A DNA stretch of 64,000 bases from Dysosmobacter welbionis (GCF_005121165.3 NZ_CP034413.3:3062001-3126000), one strand, 5' to 3'; positions 1-12,731 are shown, counted from the stretch's first letter. Numbers and translations are program-made. Notes: generated by a model from the letters alone, not told the origin.

Positions 1-2859
1 CGGGCTTGGCACCCTGAGCCATCTTGATCTGGATCTCCTGGGCGCTGGTGAGGTAGGCGCTGGTAACGCCGAACCGGCCGGAGGCTACCTGCTTGATGGC
101 GGAGCACCGCTCATCGCGCAGGCGCGCCGCGTCCTCGCCGCCCTCGCCGGAGTTGGACTTGCCGCCGATGCGGTTCATGGCGATGGCCAGGCACTCGTGG
201 GCCTCCTGGGAGATGGAGCCGTAGCTCATGGCGCCGGTTTTGAATCGCTTGACAATGGACGCCACAGGCTCCACCTCGTCGATGGAGATGCCGCCGCTCT
301 CATCGAACTGGAAGTCCAGCAGCCCCCGCAGGGTATGGGGCTTGGCAGGCTCGTCCACCAGGGCGGAATACTCCTTGAAGGTCTCGTAGCTGCCCTCCCG
401 GACGGCCTTCTGCAGCAGCAGGATGGTCCGGGGGTTGTACATGTGGTCCTCCTTGTCCGGGCCGGACCGCAGCTTGTGGATGCCGGTGGAGTCCAGCGTG
501 GAGTCGTAGCCCAGGCCCAGGGGATCGAAGGCCTGGCTGTGGTTCCACTCCACGCCCTCCTCGATCTCTGCCAGGCCGATACCCTCCACCCGGCTGACTG
601 TGTTGGTGAAGTACTTGTCCACCACGTCCCGGTTGATGCCCAGGCACTCGAAGATCTGGGCGGACTGGTAGGACTGGATGGTGGAGATGCCCATTTTGGA
701 GGCGATCTTCACGATGCCGTGGAGGATGGCGCTGTTGTAGTCGTTGACGGCCGCAGTGGGATCCTTATCCAGCATCCCCAGGGTCACCAGCTCCTCTACG
801 CACTCCTGGGCCAGATAGGGGTTGATGGCCTGGGCGCCGTAGCCCAGGAGGGTGGCGAAGTGGTGGACGTCCCGGGGCTCGGCGCTCTCCAGGATCATGG
901 AGACTGCGGTGCGCTTTTTCGTCCGCACCAGATACTGCTCCAAGGCGGACACCGCCAGCAGGGAGGGGATGGCTACATGGTTCTCGTCCACCCCCCGGTC
1001 TGACAGGATCAGGATGTTGGTGCCATTCTTGTAGGCCCGGTCCACGTTGACGAACAGCCGGTCCAGGGCATTGGCCAAGGGAGAGCCCTTGTAGTACAGC
1101 AGGGAGATGGTCTCCACATGGAAGCCAGGCCGGTCCATGTAGCGGATCTTCATCAGATCCACGGAGGTGAGGATGGGGTTGTGGATCTGGAGGACTGTGC
1201 AGTTCTCCGCTCTTTCCTCCAGCAGATTGCCGCCGGAGCCCACATACACCGTGGTGTCGGTGACGATCTCCTCGCGGATGGCGTCCATGGGCGGGTTGGT
1301 CACCTGGGCGAAGAGCTGCTTGAAGTAGCTGAACAGGGGCTGGTGCTTTTCCGACAGCACCGCCAGCGGTGTGTCCACGCCCATGGCGGAGGTGGGCTCC
1401 GCCCCATCCCGGGCCATGGGGAGGATGGCGTCCTTCACCTCCTCATAGGTGTAGCCGAAGGCCTTGTACAGCCGGTCCCGCCGCTCCTGGGAGGACCGCT
1501 CCACACGCCGGTTGGGGATGGGAAGATCCCGCAGGTATACCAAGTGGGCATCGAGCCACTCGCCGTAGGGCTGCTGGCGGGCGTACCGCTCCTTGACCTC
1601 GGCGTCGTCCACCAGTCGACCGGCAGTCAGGTCTGCCAGCAGCATCCGCCCCGGCTGGAGCCGGGACTTCTTCACGATCTTCTCCGGCGGGATGTCCAGC
1701 ACCCCCACCTCGGAGGAGAGAATCAGCTGCTTGTCGGTAGTGAGATACCACCGACAGGGGCGCAGGCCGTTCCGGTCCAGCACCGCGCCCACCGTGTCCC
1801 CATCGGAGAACACGATGGCCGCCGGGCCGTCCCAGGGCTCCATCATGGTGGCATAGTAGTGGTAGAAGTCCCGCTTCTCCCGGCTCATTTTCCGGTCGTT
1901 GGCCCAGGGTTCCGGGATGCACATCATCACCGCCTGGGGCAGTGGGATGCCGTTCATCATCAGAAATTCCAGGGTGTTGTCCAGCATGGCGGAGTCGGAG
2001 CCGCTCTGGTCTACCACCGGCAGGATCTTGTCCATGTCCGCCTCCAGTACGGCCGAGTGCATAGTCTCCTCCCTGGCCAGCATCCGGTCCACGTTGCCCC
2101 GGATGGTGTTGATTTCACCGTTATGGAGGATGTAGCGGTTGGGATGGGCCCGCTCCCAGCTGGGGGTGGTGTTGGTGGAGAACCGGGAGTGGACCAGGGC
2201 GATGGCGCTCTCACAATCCGGCTCCGTCAGGTCCGTGTAGAACTTCCGCAGCTGCCCCACCAGGAACATGCCCTTGTACACGATGGTCCGGCTGGAGAAG
2301 GAGCAAATGTAGGTGTTCACATTGGATTGCTCGAACTCCCGGCGGACCACATACAGCTTCCGGTCAAAGTCCAGGCCACGGGCGCAGTCTACAGGCCGGG
2401 CCACAAAGCACTGGCAGATGCAGGGCATACAGTCCAGGGCCTTCCGGCCCAGCACCTCCGGATGGGTGGGCACATCCCGCCAGCCCAGGAAGTCCAGCCC
2501 CTCCTTGGACGCGATGATCTCCAGCATCTTCTGGGCCTGGGCCCGCTTCAGCGCGTCTGCGGGGAAGAAGAACATGCCCACGCCATAATCCCGGGGGCCG
2601 CCCAGGGCGATGCCCTCGGCGGAGGCCGCCTTCACCATCAGCTTGTGTGGCACCTGAATCATCAGCCCCACGCCGTCACCGGTCTCGCCGGTGGCGTCTT
2701 TACCTGCCCGGTGCTCCAGCTTTTCCACGATCTTCAGGGCACTGTCCACTGTGGCGTGGGACGGCGTGCCCTTCAAATTCACCACGGCGCCGATGCCGCA
2801 GGCGTCGTGCTCCCACAGGGATCATAGATATTGTGTATGTTCTGCGCTGGTCCACTCAT
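1..2859 (-). CDS. gltB: Glutamate synthase large subunit (partial; one frameshift)
   Basis: Makes glutamate from glutamine and 2-oxoglutarate (GOGAT). The gene runs off the left edge, so only about 950 N-terminal residues are here. After the start (GGGAGG ribosome site, ATG at 2857-2859) the frame reads to IYDP, then must shift by one base. The class II glutaminase nucleophile follows in HDACGIGAV (Cys about 21), then the GATase domain and the start of the central and FMN-binding synthase region (MSYGSISQEAH; GGKSNSGEGGED). A single G missing from the run at 2818-2820 (CCC that should be CCCC on the coding strand) explains the break. Third gene of a glnA-ANTAR-gltB unit, 35 nt behind the ANTAR gene. 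Identity is secure; the frameshift is probably a sequence error. Confidence 0.93.
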
Positions 2860-2894
2860 TGGGACTGCCTCCCTTGTCGTTTCATCGTCAGGCT

Positions 2895-3443
2895 TCAGCC
2901 TGTTGTGTACCGCTCCAGGATCAGCCGGGCGGTCTCTGCAAGCCGCAGCCCCGTGTCCATGCTGTACTTCTGCAGAAAGCGGTGGGCCTCCGCCTCGCTC
3001 ATGAGGTTTACCTCCATCAGCACCGCCTTGGCCCGGCAGATCAGCCGCTCCTCCTCGGCACTTCGCTGGATATGAAGCCGGGGAGCCGGGGCGCCGCCTG
3101 CAAGGACTCCCTGGGCCAGATCCAGCGAGGCGAAGAACTCCGCCCGGGAGGAGGGGACGGCCAACTTGATGAGGTTCCTGTCCCCACACAGCTCCAGATT
3201 CCCGGGAGAGGAGATGACCAGCACCGGGGCGATGCCCGTGAGGTCCACGGCCAGCATCTCCGCAGTCATGTCCCGCAGCCGGAAACCGCAGATGACGACG
3301 GCTCCGCCCAGCTTCCGGGCGGCTCGGATGGTTTCCGCGCCGCTGAAGCAGGAGATGGACGGCGCGAGGCCGCCGGAGCCCAGAATGCGGGTGATCTGGG
3401 CGTGGGCTTTCTCAGAGGCAAACGCCAATATGATCCTGTCCAT
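2895..3443 (-). CDS. ANTAR-domain response regulator / RNA antiterminator
   Basis: 182 aa. The N-terminal half looks like a degenerate receiver domain (MDRIILAFASEKAHAQITRIL). The C-terminal ~60 residues form an ANTAR RNA-binding helical bundle (AKAVLMEVNLMSEAEAHRFL, then a hydrophobic helix). ANTAR proteins such as NasR, AmiR and EutV bind nascent leader RNA and stop terminator formation. The gene lies between glnA and gltB with short gaps and a strong GAGGAGGGGG ribosome site. The glnA leader carries a terminator-like hairpin (4883-4923), so control of its own operon by antitermination is a reasonable inference. No partner histidine kinase is in the window. Confidence 0.85.
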   Translation of the reverse strand: MDRIILAFASEKAHAQITRILGSGGLAPSISCFSGAETIRAARKLGGAVVICGFRLRDMTAEMLAVDLTGIAPVLVISSPGNLELCGDRNLIKLAVPSSRAEFFASLDLAQGVLAGGAPAPRLHIQRSAEEERLICRAKAVLMEVNLMSEAEAHRFLQKYSMDTGLRLAETARLILERYTTG

Positions 3444-3493
3444 GGAATTTGCCCCCCTCCTCTCTCTGCGGCCCTGTCAGAAGGGCCGGCAGG

Positions 3494-4812
3494 TCAGTAC
3501 GCCACCAGATACTGTTCCAGCTCCCACTGGGACACCTGGGCGGCGTACGACCGGCACTCCCGACGCTTTCCGGCCAGATACTGCTCCGTCACGTGGGCAC
3601 CTAGCGCGTCCGTAATGACGCTGTCTGCCTCCAGGGCCCGGACGGCCTCCTCCAGAGAGCCGGGGAGCCGCTGGATGCCGGAGGCGTCTCCCACCTCGTA
3701 AAGGTTGCCGGTGAGGGGGCGGGGGGCGTCATCTGCTGCTCGATCCCGTCCAGTCCCGCGGCAAGGCACGCCGCCAGGGCCAGATAGGGGTTGCAGGCGG
3801 GATCAGGGCTCCGCAGCTCCACCCGGGTGCTGTTTCCCCGCGGTGTTGGAATGCGGACCAAGGCGGAGCGGTTGCCGGTGGACCAGGCCAGATGGCAGGG
3901 GGCTTCGTAGCCGGGCACCAGCCGCTTGTAGCTGTTCACCAGTGGATTGGTGACGGCACAGCATCCCCGTACGTGTCCCAGCAGTCCCGCGATGAACTGA
4001 TAGGCCAGCGGGGACAGGTGCCGGGGATCCGCCTCGTCATAGAAGGCATTTTTCCCATCCCGAAACAGGGACATATTTACGTGCATGCCGCTGCCGGCGG
4101 CGCCGCTGACGGGCTTGGGCATGAAGGTGGCGTGGAGGCCGTTCTTCTGGGCCAGGGTCTTCACCGCCAGCTTGAAGGTCATGATGTTGTCCGCAGCCCG
4201 CAGGGCGTCGGTGTACTGGAGGTCGATCTCGTGCTGGCCGGCTGCCACCTCGTGGTGGCTGGCCTCCACCGCCACGCCCATCTGCTCCAGATTCAGGCAG
4301 ATCTCCCGGCGGGTCCCCTCCCCATGGTCCAGAGGGCCCAGGTCAAAATAGCTGGCCTCGTCGGAAGTCCGGATGGTGGGCTGACCGTCTTCATCGGTCT
4401 GGAACAGGAAGAACTCCAGTTCCGCTCCCACATTGCAGGTGAAGCCCAGGGCGTCGGCACGGCGGAGCACCCGCTTCAGCACACCTCGGGGATCACCGGC
4501 GAAGGCGGTACCATCGGGGTTGTGGACGTCGCAGATCAGCCGGGCCACCTTGCCGTACTGGGGCCGCCAGGGCAGGATGGCAAAGGTGTCCAGGTCCGGC
4601 CAGAGATACTGGTCTGATTCTTCAATGCGGACGAATCCCGCGATGGAGCTGCCATCCATCATAATCTGGTTGTCCAGCGCCCGCCCGATCTGAGAGGCGG
4701 TGATGGCTACGTTTTTCAGCTGGCCGAAAATGTCTGTGAACTGCATACGGATGAACTGGGCATCCTCCTCCCGGACCAGCCGGATGATGTCCTCCTTGGT
4801 GTAGTGACGCAT
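3494..4812 (-). CDS. glnA: Glutamine synthetase type I (one frameshift)
   Basis: ATP-dependent synthesis of glutamine from glutamate and ammonia. Conserved GSI blocks appear in order: DGSSIAGF, the metal/ammonia segment [15 protein letters not shown]-site [12 protein letters not shown], the glutamate flap region [13 protein letters not shown], and NRSALVRIP...[18 protein letters not shown]. After MTPP the frame breaks; adding one base to the G5 run at 3715-3719 restores LTGNLYEVG and the C-terminus, ending QYLVAY. The restored protein is 439 aa, normal for the family. ATG at 4812 has an AAAGGAG site. First gene of the unit with ANTAR and gltB, driven by the promoter at 4934-4963. Confidence 0.95.
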
Positions 4813-4882
4813 GAGCCTGACTCCTTTCCGATGGTGACCGTGTATGGACGCGGAGCGCCCCTCCGCGAAAAATTTTAAAAAG

Positions 4883-4923
4883 AAAAAAGAGCAAAGGATA
4901 CCGCCAAAGGGCGCCTTTGCTCT
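4883..4923 (-). terminator. Promoter-proximal terminator/attenuator hairpin in the glnA leader
   Basis: Minus-strand 10-bp stem AGAGCAAAGG / CCTTTGCTCT with an inner CGCC-CTTT-GGCG hairpin, followed by six T. It begins only about 4 nt after the predicted transcription start, so glnA transcripts must pass it. With an ANTAR gene in the same operon, attenuation is likely. I did not find a canonical pair of ANTAR hexaloop hairpins, so the mechanism is inferred. Confidence 0.65.
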
Positions 4924-4933
4924 CAGTGCTATT

Positions 4934-4963
4934 ATTATACGAACTTTAAGGCGGTGTTGTCAA
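4934..4963 (-). promoter_or_regulatory. Sigma-A promoter of glnA
   Basis: On the minus strand, TTGACA (4958-4963) and TATAAT (4934-4939), both perfect consensus, separated by 18 bp. The predicted start is near 4927, about 115 nt before the glnA ATG. Confidence 0.85.
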
Positions 4964-5451
4964 GACACTTGGGGGCCCGGAATCCCCACAGACGGAAAAT
5001 TTGTGGGACCGCCTAAAATCGTTCCGCCGTCCCCAGGAGCTTTGGCGAAATCGACAAAAAATGGAGGAATGCGTTGACAGCTCCGACAAAGCTGACTGCG
5101 CGCCCGCCATCAAACAAAGGTACTTTGGCCCACCATCCCACAGCGCCTTGTTTGATACACGCAACGAGACATATCCCACTCAATGGCGGGGGCATTTCTT
5201 TTGGCAAAAGAATATGACCGACACATCAGCGGTTATGAAGATCGTCAGCACACCATCTTGCAGGACAGCGATTGCCCCGCAGGCCCCGGATGCCCGGTCC
5301 CCTGACCACGCCGGACGAAAAGGGCCGTTGCCCGCAGGCTGCTCTGGAACGGCCCTTCCGGGGAAATCTTCCATTGGCAGCAGTTATCCCATGACTTAGG
5401 ATGCCCGCTGCCGTGCAGCTGGGACCGCGTTTCCCCCGGCGGGAAGGAAAC
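4964..5451. other. Intergenic stretch with no supported gene
   Basis: Between the glnA promoter and the terminator of the substrate-binding protein gene. One hairpin is visible: AAGGGCCGTT (5320-5329) with AACGGCCCTT (5348-5357), followed by T on the minus strand. Short open frames are present in several registers; none has a ribosome site or a recognisable product. Confidence 0.4.
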
Positions 5452-5490
5452 ACAAAACGCGCCCGGACCGGGAATCCCGGTCCGGGCGCG
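5452..5490 (-). terminator. Intrinsic terminator after the substrate-binding protein gene
   Basis: Perfect 15-bp GC stem (5458-5472 with 5476-5490, 3-nt loop), followed by TTTTGTGTTT on the minus strand, 22 nt after the stop at 5512. Confidence 0.85.
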
Positions 5491-5511
5491 GCGCGTGGAG
5501 ACAGCGCGGAT

Positions 5512-7050
5512 TTACGGCTGCCGCAGGTGGATCTGGCAGGAGGGCAGATCGTAGAAGGGCTCTGCCGCCGTAGGGGTCAGGCCGGATACGGCCCCGGTCT
5601 GGTACAGGACGGAGGAGGACTTAAAGCACAAGGGCAGAATAGGCGCTTGCTGCTGAAGATAGGCACACAGGTCCGACAGAGCTGCGGCCCGGTCCTCCGC
5701 TGCGGCGCAGGCGGCCAGGAGCTGCTCCGTCTGGGGATCCGCCCAGCCGCCGTAGTTCAGACTGCCGCCGGTGCCCACCAGGGCGGAAAGGTCCCAATTC
5801 GCAGGCAGCCGCACTTCGCCATAGTACAGGTCGAAGTTCCCGGCGGCCAGGGCGGCGGCATACTCCTCCCAGGGCAGGGCCTCCACTTGGATCTGAAGGT
5901 CGAAATCCGACAGGGCCTGGGCGATATGCTCCGCAGCGGAGGCCTTGAAAGTGTTCTCCTGATTCACCAGCAGGGTCACTGTGCGGGTCCGGCCGGTGTT
6001 CAGTCCCGCTGCCTCCATCGCTGCGGCGAAATCGTCATAGGAGTATAGGGACTCCAGCTCCGCCGGGTAGAGCGGGGAGACAGGGGAGACCGGGAACTGG
6101 GCCGCCCGGGCGTGTCCGGACAGCACGGCGCTCACCAGCGTCTCCCGGTTGATGCCCAGGCCCAGGGCCCGGCGGGCGGCGCTGTCCTGAAAGGGGGCGC
6201 GGGCGGTGTTGAAGCCCAGGAACTGAAGCACTGTGGTATCCGCATCCTCATAGCTGATGTTGCCGGTGGCGGTGATGGGCTCCGTGCCGATCAGGTCGGC
6301 AGTAATCAACTGCACCTCGTGGGAGGAGAACTGGTACAGTATGGCCTCCCGGTCCCTGGCGGCGGAGAGGGCGATCCGCTCCGCGGGGCGGGACTCTCCC
6401 CGCCACCAGCCGCTGTGGGACGCCAGACAGGCACCCGCTTCATCGGTGGTGAAATAGTAGGGGCCGGTGCCCACAGGGGTGAGGCTTTCCTCGGTTCCGG
6501 ACTTGACGATGGGGATGTCCAGCAGGGCCGGGAGGCTGGAGTCCGGGCGGGACAGGGTTACGATTACCACCCCGTCCCCGGCGGAGACAGCGGCCACATG
6601 GGCCAGCCGGGCGCTGTACCGCTGGGAACTCTTGGCCCGCCGCAGGGTGGCCGCCGCGTCCGCCGCCGTCAGGGGGGACCCGTCGGAAAAGGTGACGCCG
6701 CTGCGGAGGGTGAACGTGTAGGTGAGGGAGGCGGCGTCATAGGTGTAGCTCTGGCACAGCCACGGCTGGGGTTCCAGCTGGCGGTCCAGGCGGAAGAGTC
6801 CCTCGTAGATGAGGGAGCCCGCCACCTGCTGCATACCGTCGGCACAGGTCACCGGGTCCAGCGTCTGGTCCGGGTCATAGGGAAGGGTGAACGCCGCAGG
6901 GAGGATCACCTCCTCCTGCTGGTCGGCGGGCTCCTGGTCCCCCAGCAGGCCGTTGGCGGACTCCACGGGGGCTTCCGTCCAGCAGCCGGACAGCAGCAGG
7001 GTCACTGCCCCCAGCAGGCACAGGATCTGGATGCGCTTGGTCTTGGTCAT
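5512..7050 (-). CDS. Peptide-type ABC transporter substrate-binding lipoprotein
   Basis: 512 aa. The N-terminus MTKTKRIQILCLLGAVTLLL ends in lipobox LSGC, so a lipid-anchored extracytoplasmic protein is predicted (Cys23). The rest fits the SBP_bac_5 fold used for oligopeptides and nickel: DPVTCADGMQQVAGSLIYEGL, RLDRQLEPQPWLCQSYT, FTLRSGVTFSDGSPLTAADA, VGTGPYYFT and a C-terminal NWDLSALVGTGGSLNYGG segment. No permease or ATPase genes are adjacent, so it is an orphan binding protein whose ligand cannot be read from context. It follows pgeF by 27 nt and is probably co-transcribed. Confidence 0.85.
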   Translation of the reverse strand: MTKTKRIQILCLLGAVTLLLSGCWTEAPVESANGLLGDQEPADQQEEVILPAAFTLPYDPDQTLDPVTCADGMQQVAGSLIYEGLFRLDRQLEPQPWLCQSYTYDAASLTYTFTLRSGVTFSDGSPLTAADAAATLRRAKSSQRYSARLAHVAAVSAGDGVVIVTLSRPDSSLPALLDIPIVKSGTEESLTPVGTGPYYFTTDEAGACLASHSGWWRGESRPAERIALSAARDREAILYQFSSHEVQLITADLIGTEPITATGNISYEDADTTVLQFLGFNTARAPFQDSAARRALGLGINRETLVSAVLSGHARAAQFPVSPVSPLYPAELESLYSYDDFAAAMEAAGLNTGRTRTVTLLVNQENTFKASAAEHIAQALSDFDLQIQVEALPWEEYAAALAAGNFDLYYGEVRLPANWDLSALVGTGGSLNYGGWADPQTEQLLAACAAAEDRAAALSDLCAYLQQQAPILPLCFKSSSVLYQTGAVSGLTPTAAEPFYDLPSCQIHLRQP

Positions 7051-7077
7051 GGCACAGGCCCTCCGGCAAAGAGTGTT

Positions 7078-7878
7078 TCAAAGGCAGATCACGGCCACCT
7101 GTGCGCCCCGGGCCTCGCCCATCTTCCGGTGGGACCAGAAGAGGTCGGGGCGGCAGGCGGTACACAGGCCGCAGATGTCGATATGCTCCGGCGCGACACC
7201 GGCGTGGAGCAGCCACTGACGGTTCAGACCCGCCAAATCTACATGGTATTTGGGCCCTCGACGCTCCAGATACGGCCCCGCCTCCGGCCCCAGGGCAGAG
7301 GCCCGCATGGCCTCCGGTACGTCGCCGTCGGTCTCAAAGCAGCATTTCCCAATGCAGGGCCCCACGGCAGCCAGGATGCGTTCCGGTCTGGCGCCCAGCA
7401 GGCGGACCATCTCCCGGACGGTCTTCTCCACGATTCCAGCGGCACAGCCCCGCCATCCGGCGTGGACCGCTCCCACGCACCCGGCGTCCGGGTCATGGAG
7501 CAGAAGGATGCCGCAGTCGGCGGAGAACACCACCAGGGGCAGTCCTTTTTCAGCGGTGATGAGGGCGTCGGCGTCGTAGTCCCGGTCCCGGATCAGACCC
7601 TTCCCGGCGTCGGCGGCGGTGCAGAGCCGCACATCATCCCGGTGGACCTGCCGGGAGAGGACGGGGTACGCCGAGTCCATATCCAGGGCGGCGAAAAAGC
7701 GGCGGTAGTTCTCCTCCACGTTCTCCGGCGCGTCCCCGCGTCCGGGGCCCAGGTTCAGGGTATCCCACGGCGCCGGAGACACCCCGCCCCGCCGGGTGGA
7801 GAATCCGTGGCGCACCCCGCCCAGCAGGGGAGAGGCGAGCCAGACCAGACTCTGTTGTTCATGGGTGACAAATGACAT
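7078..7878 (-). CDS. pgeF: Peptidoglycan editing factor / polyphenol-oxidase-fold protein (YfiH family)
   Basis: 266 aa, typical length. Family motifs are present: NLGPGRGDAPENVEENYRRF, LSRQVHRDDV, the metal-binding histidine block VGAVHAGWRG (His about 139), and VGPCIGKCCFE with Cys and His ligands. Family members hydrolyse misplaced L-Ser in muropeptides or act on purine nucleosides. ATG at 7878 has a perfect AAAGGAGGT site. It sits between a small membrane protein gene and the lipoprotein gene on the same strand. Confidence 0.92.
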   Translation of the reverse strand: MSFVTHEQQSLVWLASPLLGGVRHGFSTRRGGVSPAPWDTLNLGPGRGDAPENVEENYRRFFAALDMDSAYPVLSRQVHRDDVRLCTAADAGKGLIRDRDYDADALITAEKGLPLVVFSADCGILLLHDPDAGCVGAVHAGWRGCAAGIVEKTVREMVRLLGARPERILAAVGPCIGKCCFETDGDVPEAMRASALGPEAGPYLERRGPKYHVDLAGLNRQWLLHAGVAPEHIDICGLCTACRPDLFWSHRKMGEARGAQVAVICL

Positions 7879-7963
7879 GGCGACCTCCTTTGATTGAGCA
7901 TGAAAAGGGACGTCAGGAGCGTTCCTGGGGATCGTTCACCGGGTCCGCAAGGCGGCGGGAACC

Positions 7964-8151
7964 CTACCACCAGATGGTACCAGTCAGAAACAGCAGGGCG
8001 CTGACGAGGAACAAGGCTGTAAAAGGTTGGTGCCTTCGGCGAATAGGTATCCAAAGGCCAGCAGCCCCAGGGCAGATACCATCAGACCTATGCCGATCAG
8101 CATATTTCGAATCGTGTGCAGCAGGCGGATGCTCTCCTGATTTTCACCCAC
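7964..8151 (-). CDS. Small two-helix membrane protein (frameshifted)
   Basis: GTG start at 8151 with AAGGGAG upstream. The first 43 codons read MGENQESIRLLHTIRNMLIG and then a hydrophobic helix ending GYLFAEGTNL. There the frame breaks at an A4 run (8021-8024; TTTT on the coding strand). With one more T it continues as a second hydrophobic helix (FTALFLVSALLFLTGTIWW) and stops at 7964, giving 62 aa. Predicted cytoplasmic N-terminus and two membrane segments. Function unknown; upstream of pgeF, probably the same transcript. Confidence 0.6.
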
Positions 8152-8292
8152 GGAAGCAGCTCCCTTCTGTGAAAAGACCGCCCCCTGCCCTCCGGCAGGA
8201 GAGAACAGGGAGCGGAAGAGATAAAAATGAAAAGACAAAGGATAAAAGATAGAGTGGAGAGTGAGGAGATGCTCCCAAAAGGAAAGGGGCTA

Positions 8293-8467
8293 GGGGAAAC
8301 CCATCCGGGTTTCCCCAGTTGATCTGCCGAAGGCAGATCAAGAAATTCCAATCATTTTCGCCGCGGCGTGTACGTGGCGAAAATACTTTGACCTAAGCGC
8401 CTTGGGCGCGTTCACCAGTCCGCAGACTGGTGGTGGGGAGGTCGAGGGGGAGCCTGCTCCCCCTCGA
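8293..8467. repeat. Array of six hairpins between secA and the small membrane gene
   Basis: Six inverted repeats fill 175 bp: 8293-8316 (10 bp, loop ATCC), 8319-8341 (10 bp, loop GAA), 8354-8384 (9 bp, ATTTTCGCC/GGCGAAAAT), 8397-8409 (5 bp), 8413-8432 (8 bp, CACCAGTC/GACTGGTG), 8442-8467 (12 bp, loop CT). No T-run follows any of them on either strand, so only the last could serve as a weak secA end structure. There is no open reading frame of note. Confidence 0.75.
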
Positions 8468-8469
8468 AA

Positions 8470-11221
<2,752 letters not shown>

Positions 11222-11345
11222 GATTGTGATACTTCCTTTCCGGGCCGGTCCCTCCGGCCCGCCGGAATGGCGGAGCGCTGGAGAAAGGCCCGTTGATCCA
11301 TATTATTTATAAAAGGTGGGGCAGTCCCCACGAAAAAGCAGAAAT

Positions 11346-11374
11346 AGCATACCACAATCGCAGGTGGAATGCAA
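11346..11374 (-). promoter_or_regulatory. Sigma-A promoter of secA
   Basis: Minus strand TTGCAT (11369-11374), 17 bp, TATGCT (11346-11351). The leader to the secA ATG is about 120 nt, with a GGAAG ribosome site. Confidence 0.65.
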
Positions 11375-11492
11375 AGAAAAAACAACTTTTGTAAAAAAGT
11401 TCATAAATAGCGGCCCATGTCCGGCAGAAGCCATGATTTTTCGACAGGACGCGGCGGGGAAATCAGCGAAAAGAAACAAACGCTTCCCGACC

Positions 11493-11508
11493 GGGCAATC
11501 GATTGCCC
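11493..11508 (-). terminator. Weak terminator hairpin after the dehydratase-like gene
   Basis: GGGCAAT / ATTGCCC dyad 2 nt beyond the stop, followed on the minus strand by a T-rich tract (GTTTGTTTCTTTT) starting about 15 nt later. Weak. Confidence 0.35.
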
Positions 11509-11510
11509 AG

Positions 11511-12709
11511 TCATAGGAGCTCCGGATCCAGCTCCTCGTCCAGCAGCATCCGGATGCGGCTGAGGACCGTGCCCTCGCCGGTGGAGGCGTCGTAGTCCAC
11601 GCTTACCAGCCGGGCGCCCGGCAGCTTGCGCTGGAGGGCGGCGTACTGCCCCTTGCCGAAGATGTGGCCCGGCAGGCAGGCGAAGGGCTGGACGCAGAGA
11701 ATTTTTCGGTATCCCAGCCGGGCCCAGCCCACGGCCTCGGCAGCGATCAGCCACCCATCCGCCACCGTCACCCGCAGGGGAGCATACCCCTCCGCCTGCC
11801 GCTTCAGCTCCGGCAGCGGCGGCAGGGCATGATAGCCCGCCTGATTCAAAATCGACAGCATATCCCGCTGGATCTCCGCCAGGTACGACGCCAGCAGCCG
11901 ATACACCCGCCGGGCAGGGGCGGAGCCTTTCAGGGCGTGGCCGTCCATGTAGTACAGGGCGTACCAGGTGATGCCGCCCACGCCGATCTCGCAGTGCTCC
12001 GCCGCCAGATACCGCTCCAAATTCCAGTTGCCCAGGTGGCAGTATTTCGTGTAGATCTCCCCCACGATAGCCACCTTCTGGACTTCACGGGGCACCCGCT
12101 CCACCGCCCGGAATTCGGCCGCCATCTCCCGGCAGCGGCGCAGGATCTCCCGGCGGGTGAGTCCTCGATTCCCCGCCAGATCCTGTCCCAGGTCCTCCGT
12201 CCAGCGGCGCCAGAGTGCCTCCGCCGTGCCGGGGACTGCCTCGTATGGCCGGGTCTGGTTCCGCAGCAGGGCCAGCGTGTCCCCCACACGGCAGCGGCCA
12301 GACAGCGGCGGACCATGGCGGCGGTGATGGGCAGCCCGGTGCCCCAGTCGATGCCCCGGACATTGAGACTCAGGGTCTCCACCCGGCCGTAGCCCAGCCG
12401 GTCCAGCACCCGCCGCAGCAGGCGGATGCCGCAGGAGCCCCGGCACTCGTCCCCCGCCTGGCCGAACAGCACCCCGCACCGGGCCGGGTCGTACCGCCCG
12501 GACCGCAGGGCGGACAGCACCTGCCCCGCCACCAGGAACACCGGATAGCACAGCTCATTGTGGAAATATTTCAGCCCCAGCTCCGCCAGATGGGGATCGT
12601 CCTCCGTCAGCAGCACCGGCTCCCATTCCTCCGACGTAAAGGCGTACTGCAGCAGGGGGAACCAATCGTCCAGCAGGGAGGGGATCAGCAGCGTCTTCCG
12701 CTCTGCCAT
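11511..12709 (-). CDS. 2-hydroxyacyl-CoA dehydratase-like protein (DUF2229-type; one frameshift)
   Basis: Resembles the dehydratase-like C-terminal module found in large acyl-CoA dehydratase activase-related proteins: KTLLIPSLLDDWFPLLQYAF, GLKYFHNELCYPVFLVAGQV, a Cys-rich GQAGDECRGSCGIRLLRR segment, VAIVGEIYTKYCHLGNWNLE and an EIGVGGITWYALYYMDG region. The frame breaks at a C5 run (12281-12285); one extra base restores AAAVWGDTLALLRNQTRPYE and gives 399 aa. Start ATG at 12709 has AGGAGG 8 nt upstream. The substrate is unknown; no activase or partner subunit is adjacent. Confidence 0.7.
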
Positions 12710-12731
12710 CCCGGCCACCTCCTTTTATCCC

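Noticed and set aside
1118-2827. Long plus-strand frame (569 codons) opposite gltB
   Set aside because: It is the antisense shadow of gltB. High GC at third codon positions keeps opposite frames open; no ribosome site and no family resemblance.
5171-5295. Possible recombinase fragment upstream of glnA
   Set aside because: Only about 35 residues of weak coiled-coil resemblance, no catalytic motif, no start or repeat boundaries.
8293-8467. Hairpin array as a CRISPR-like repeat array
   Set aside because: The stems have different sequences and lengths; no direct repeats or spacers, no cas genes.
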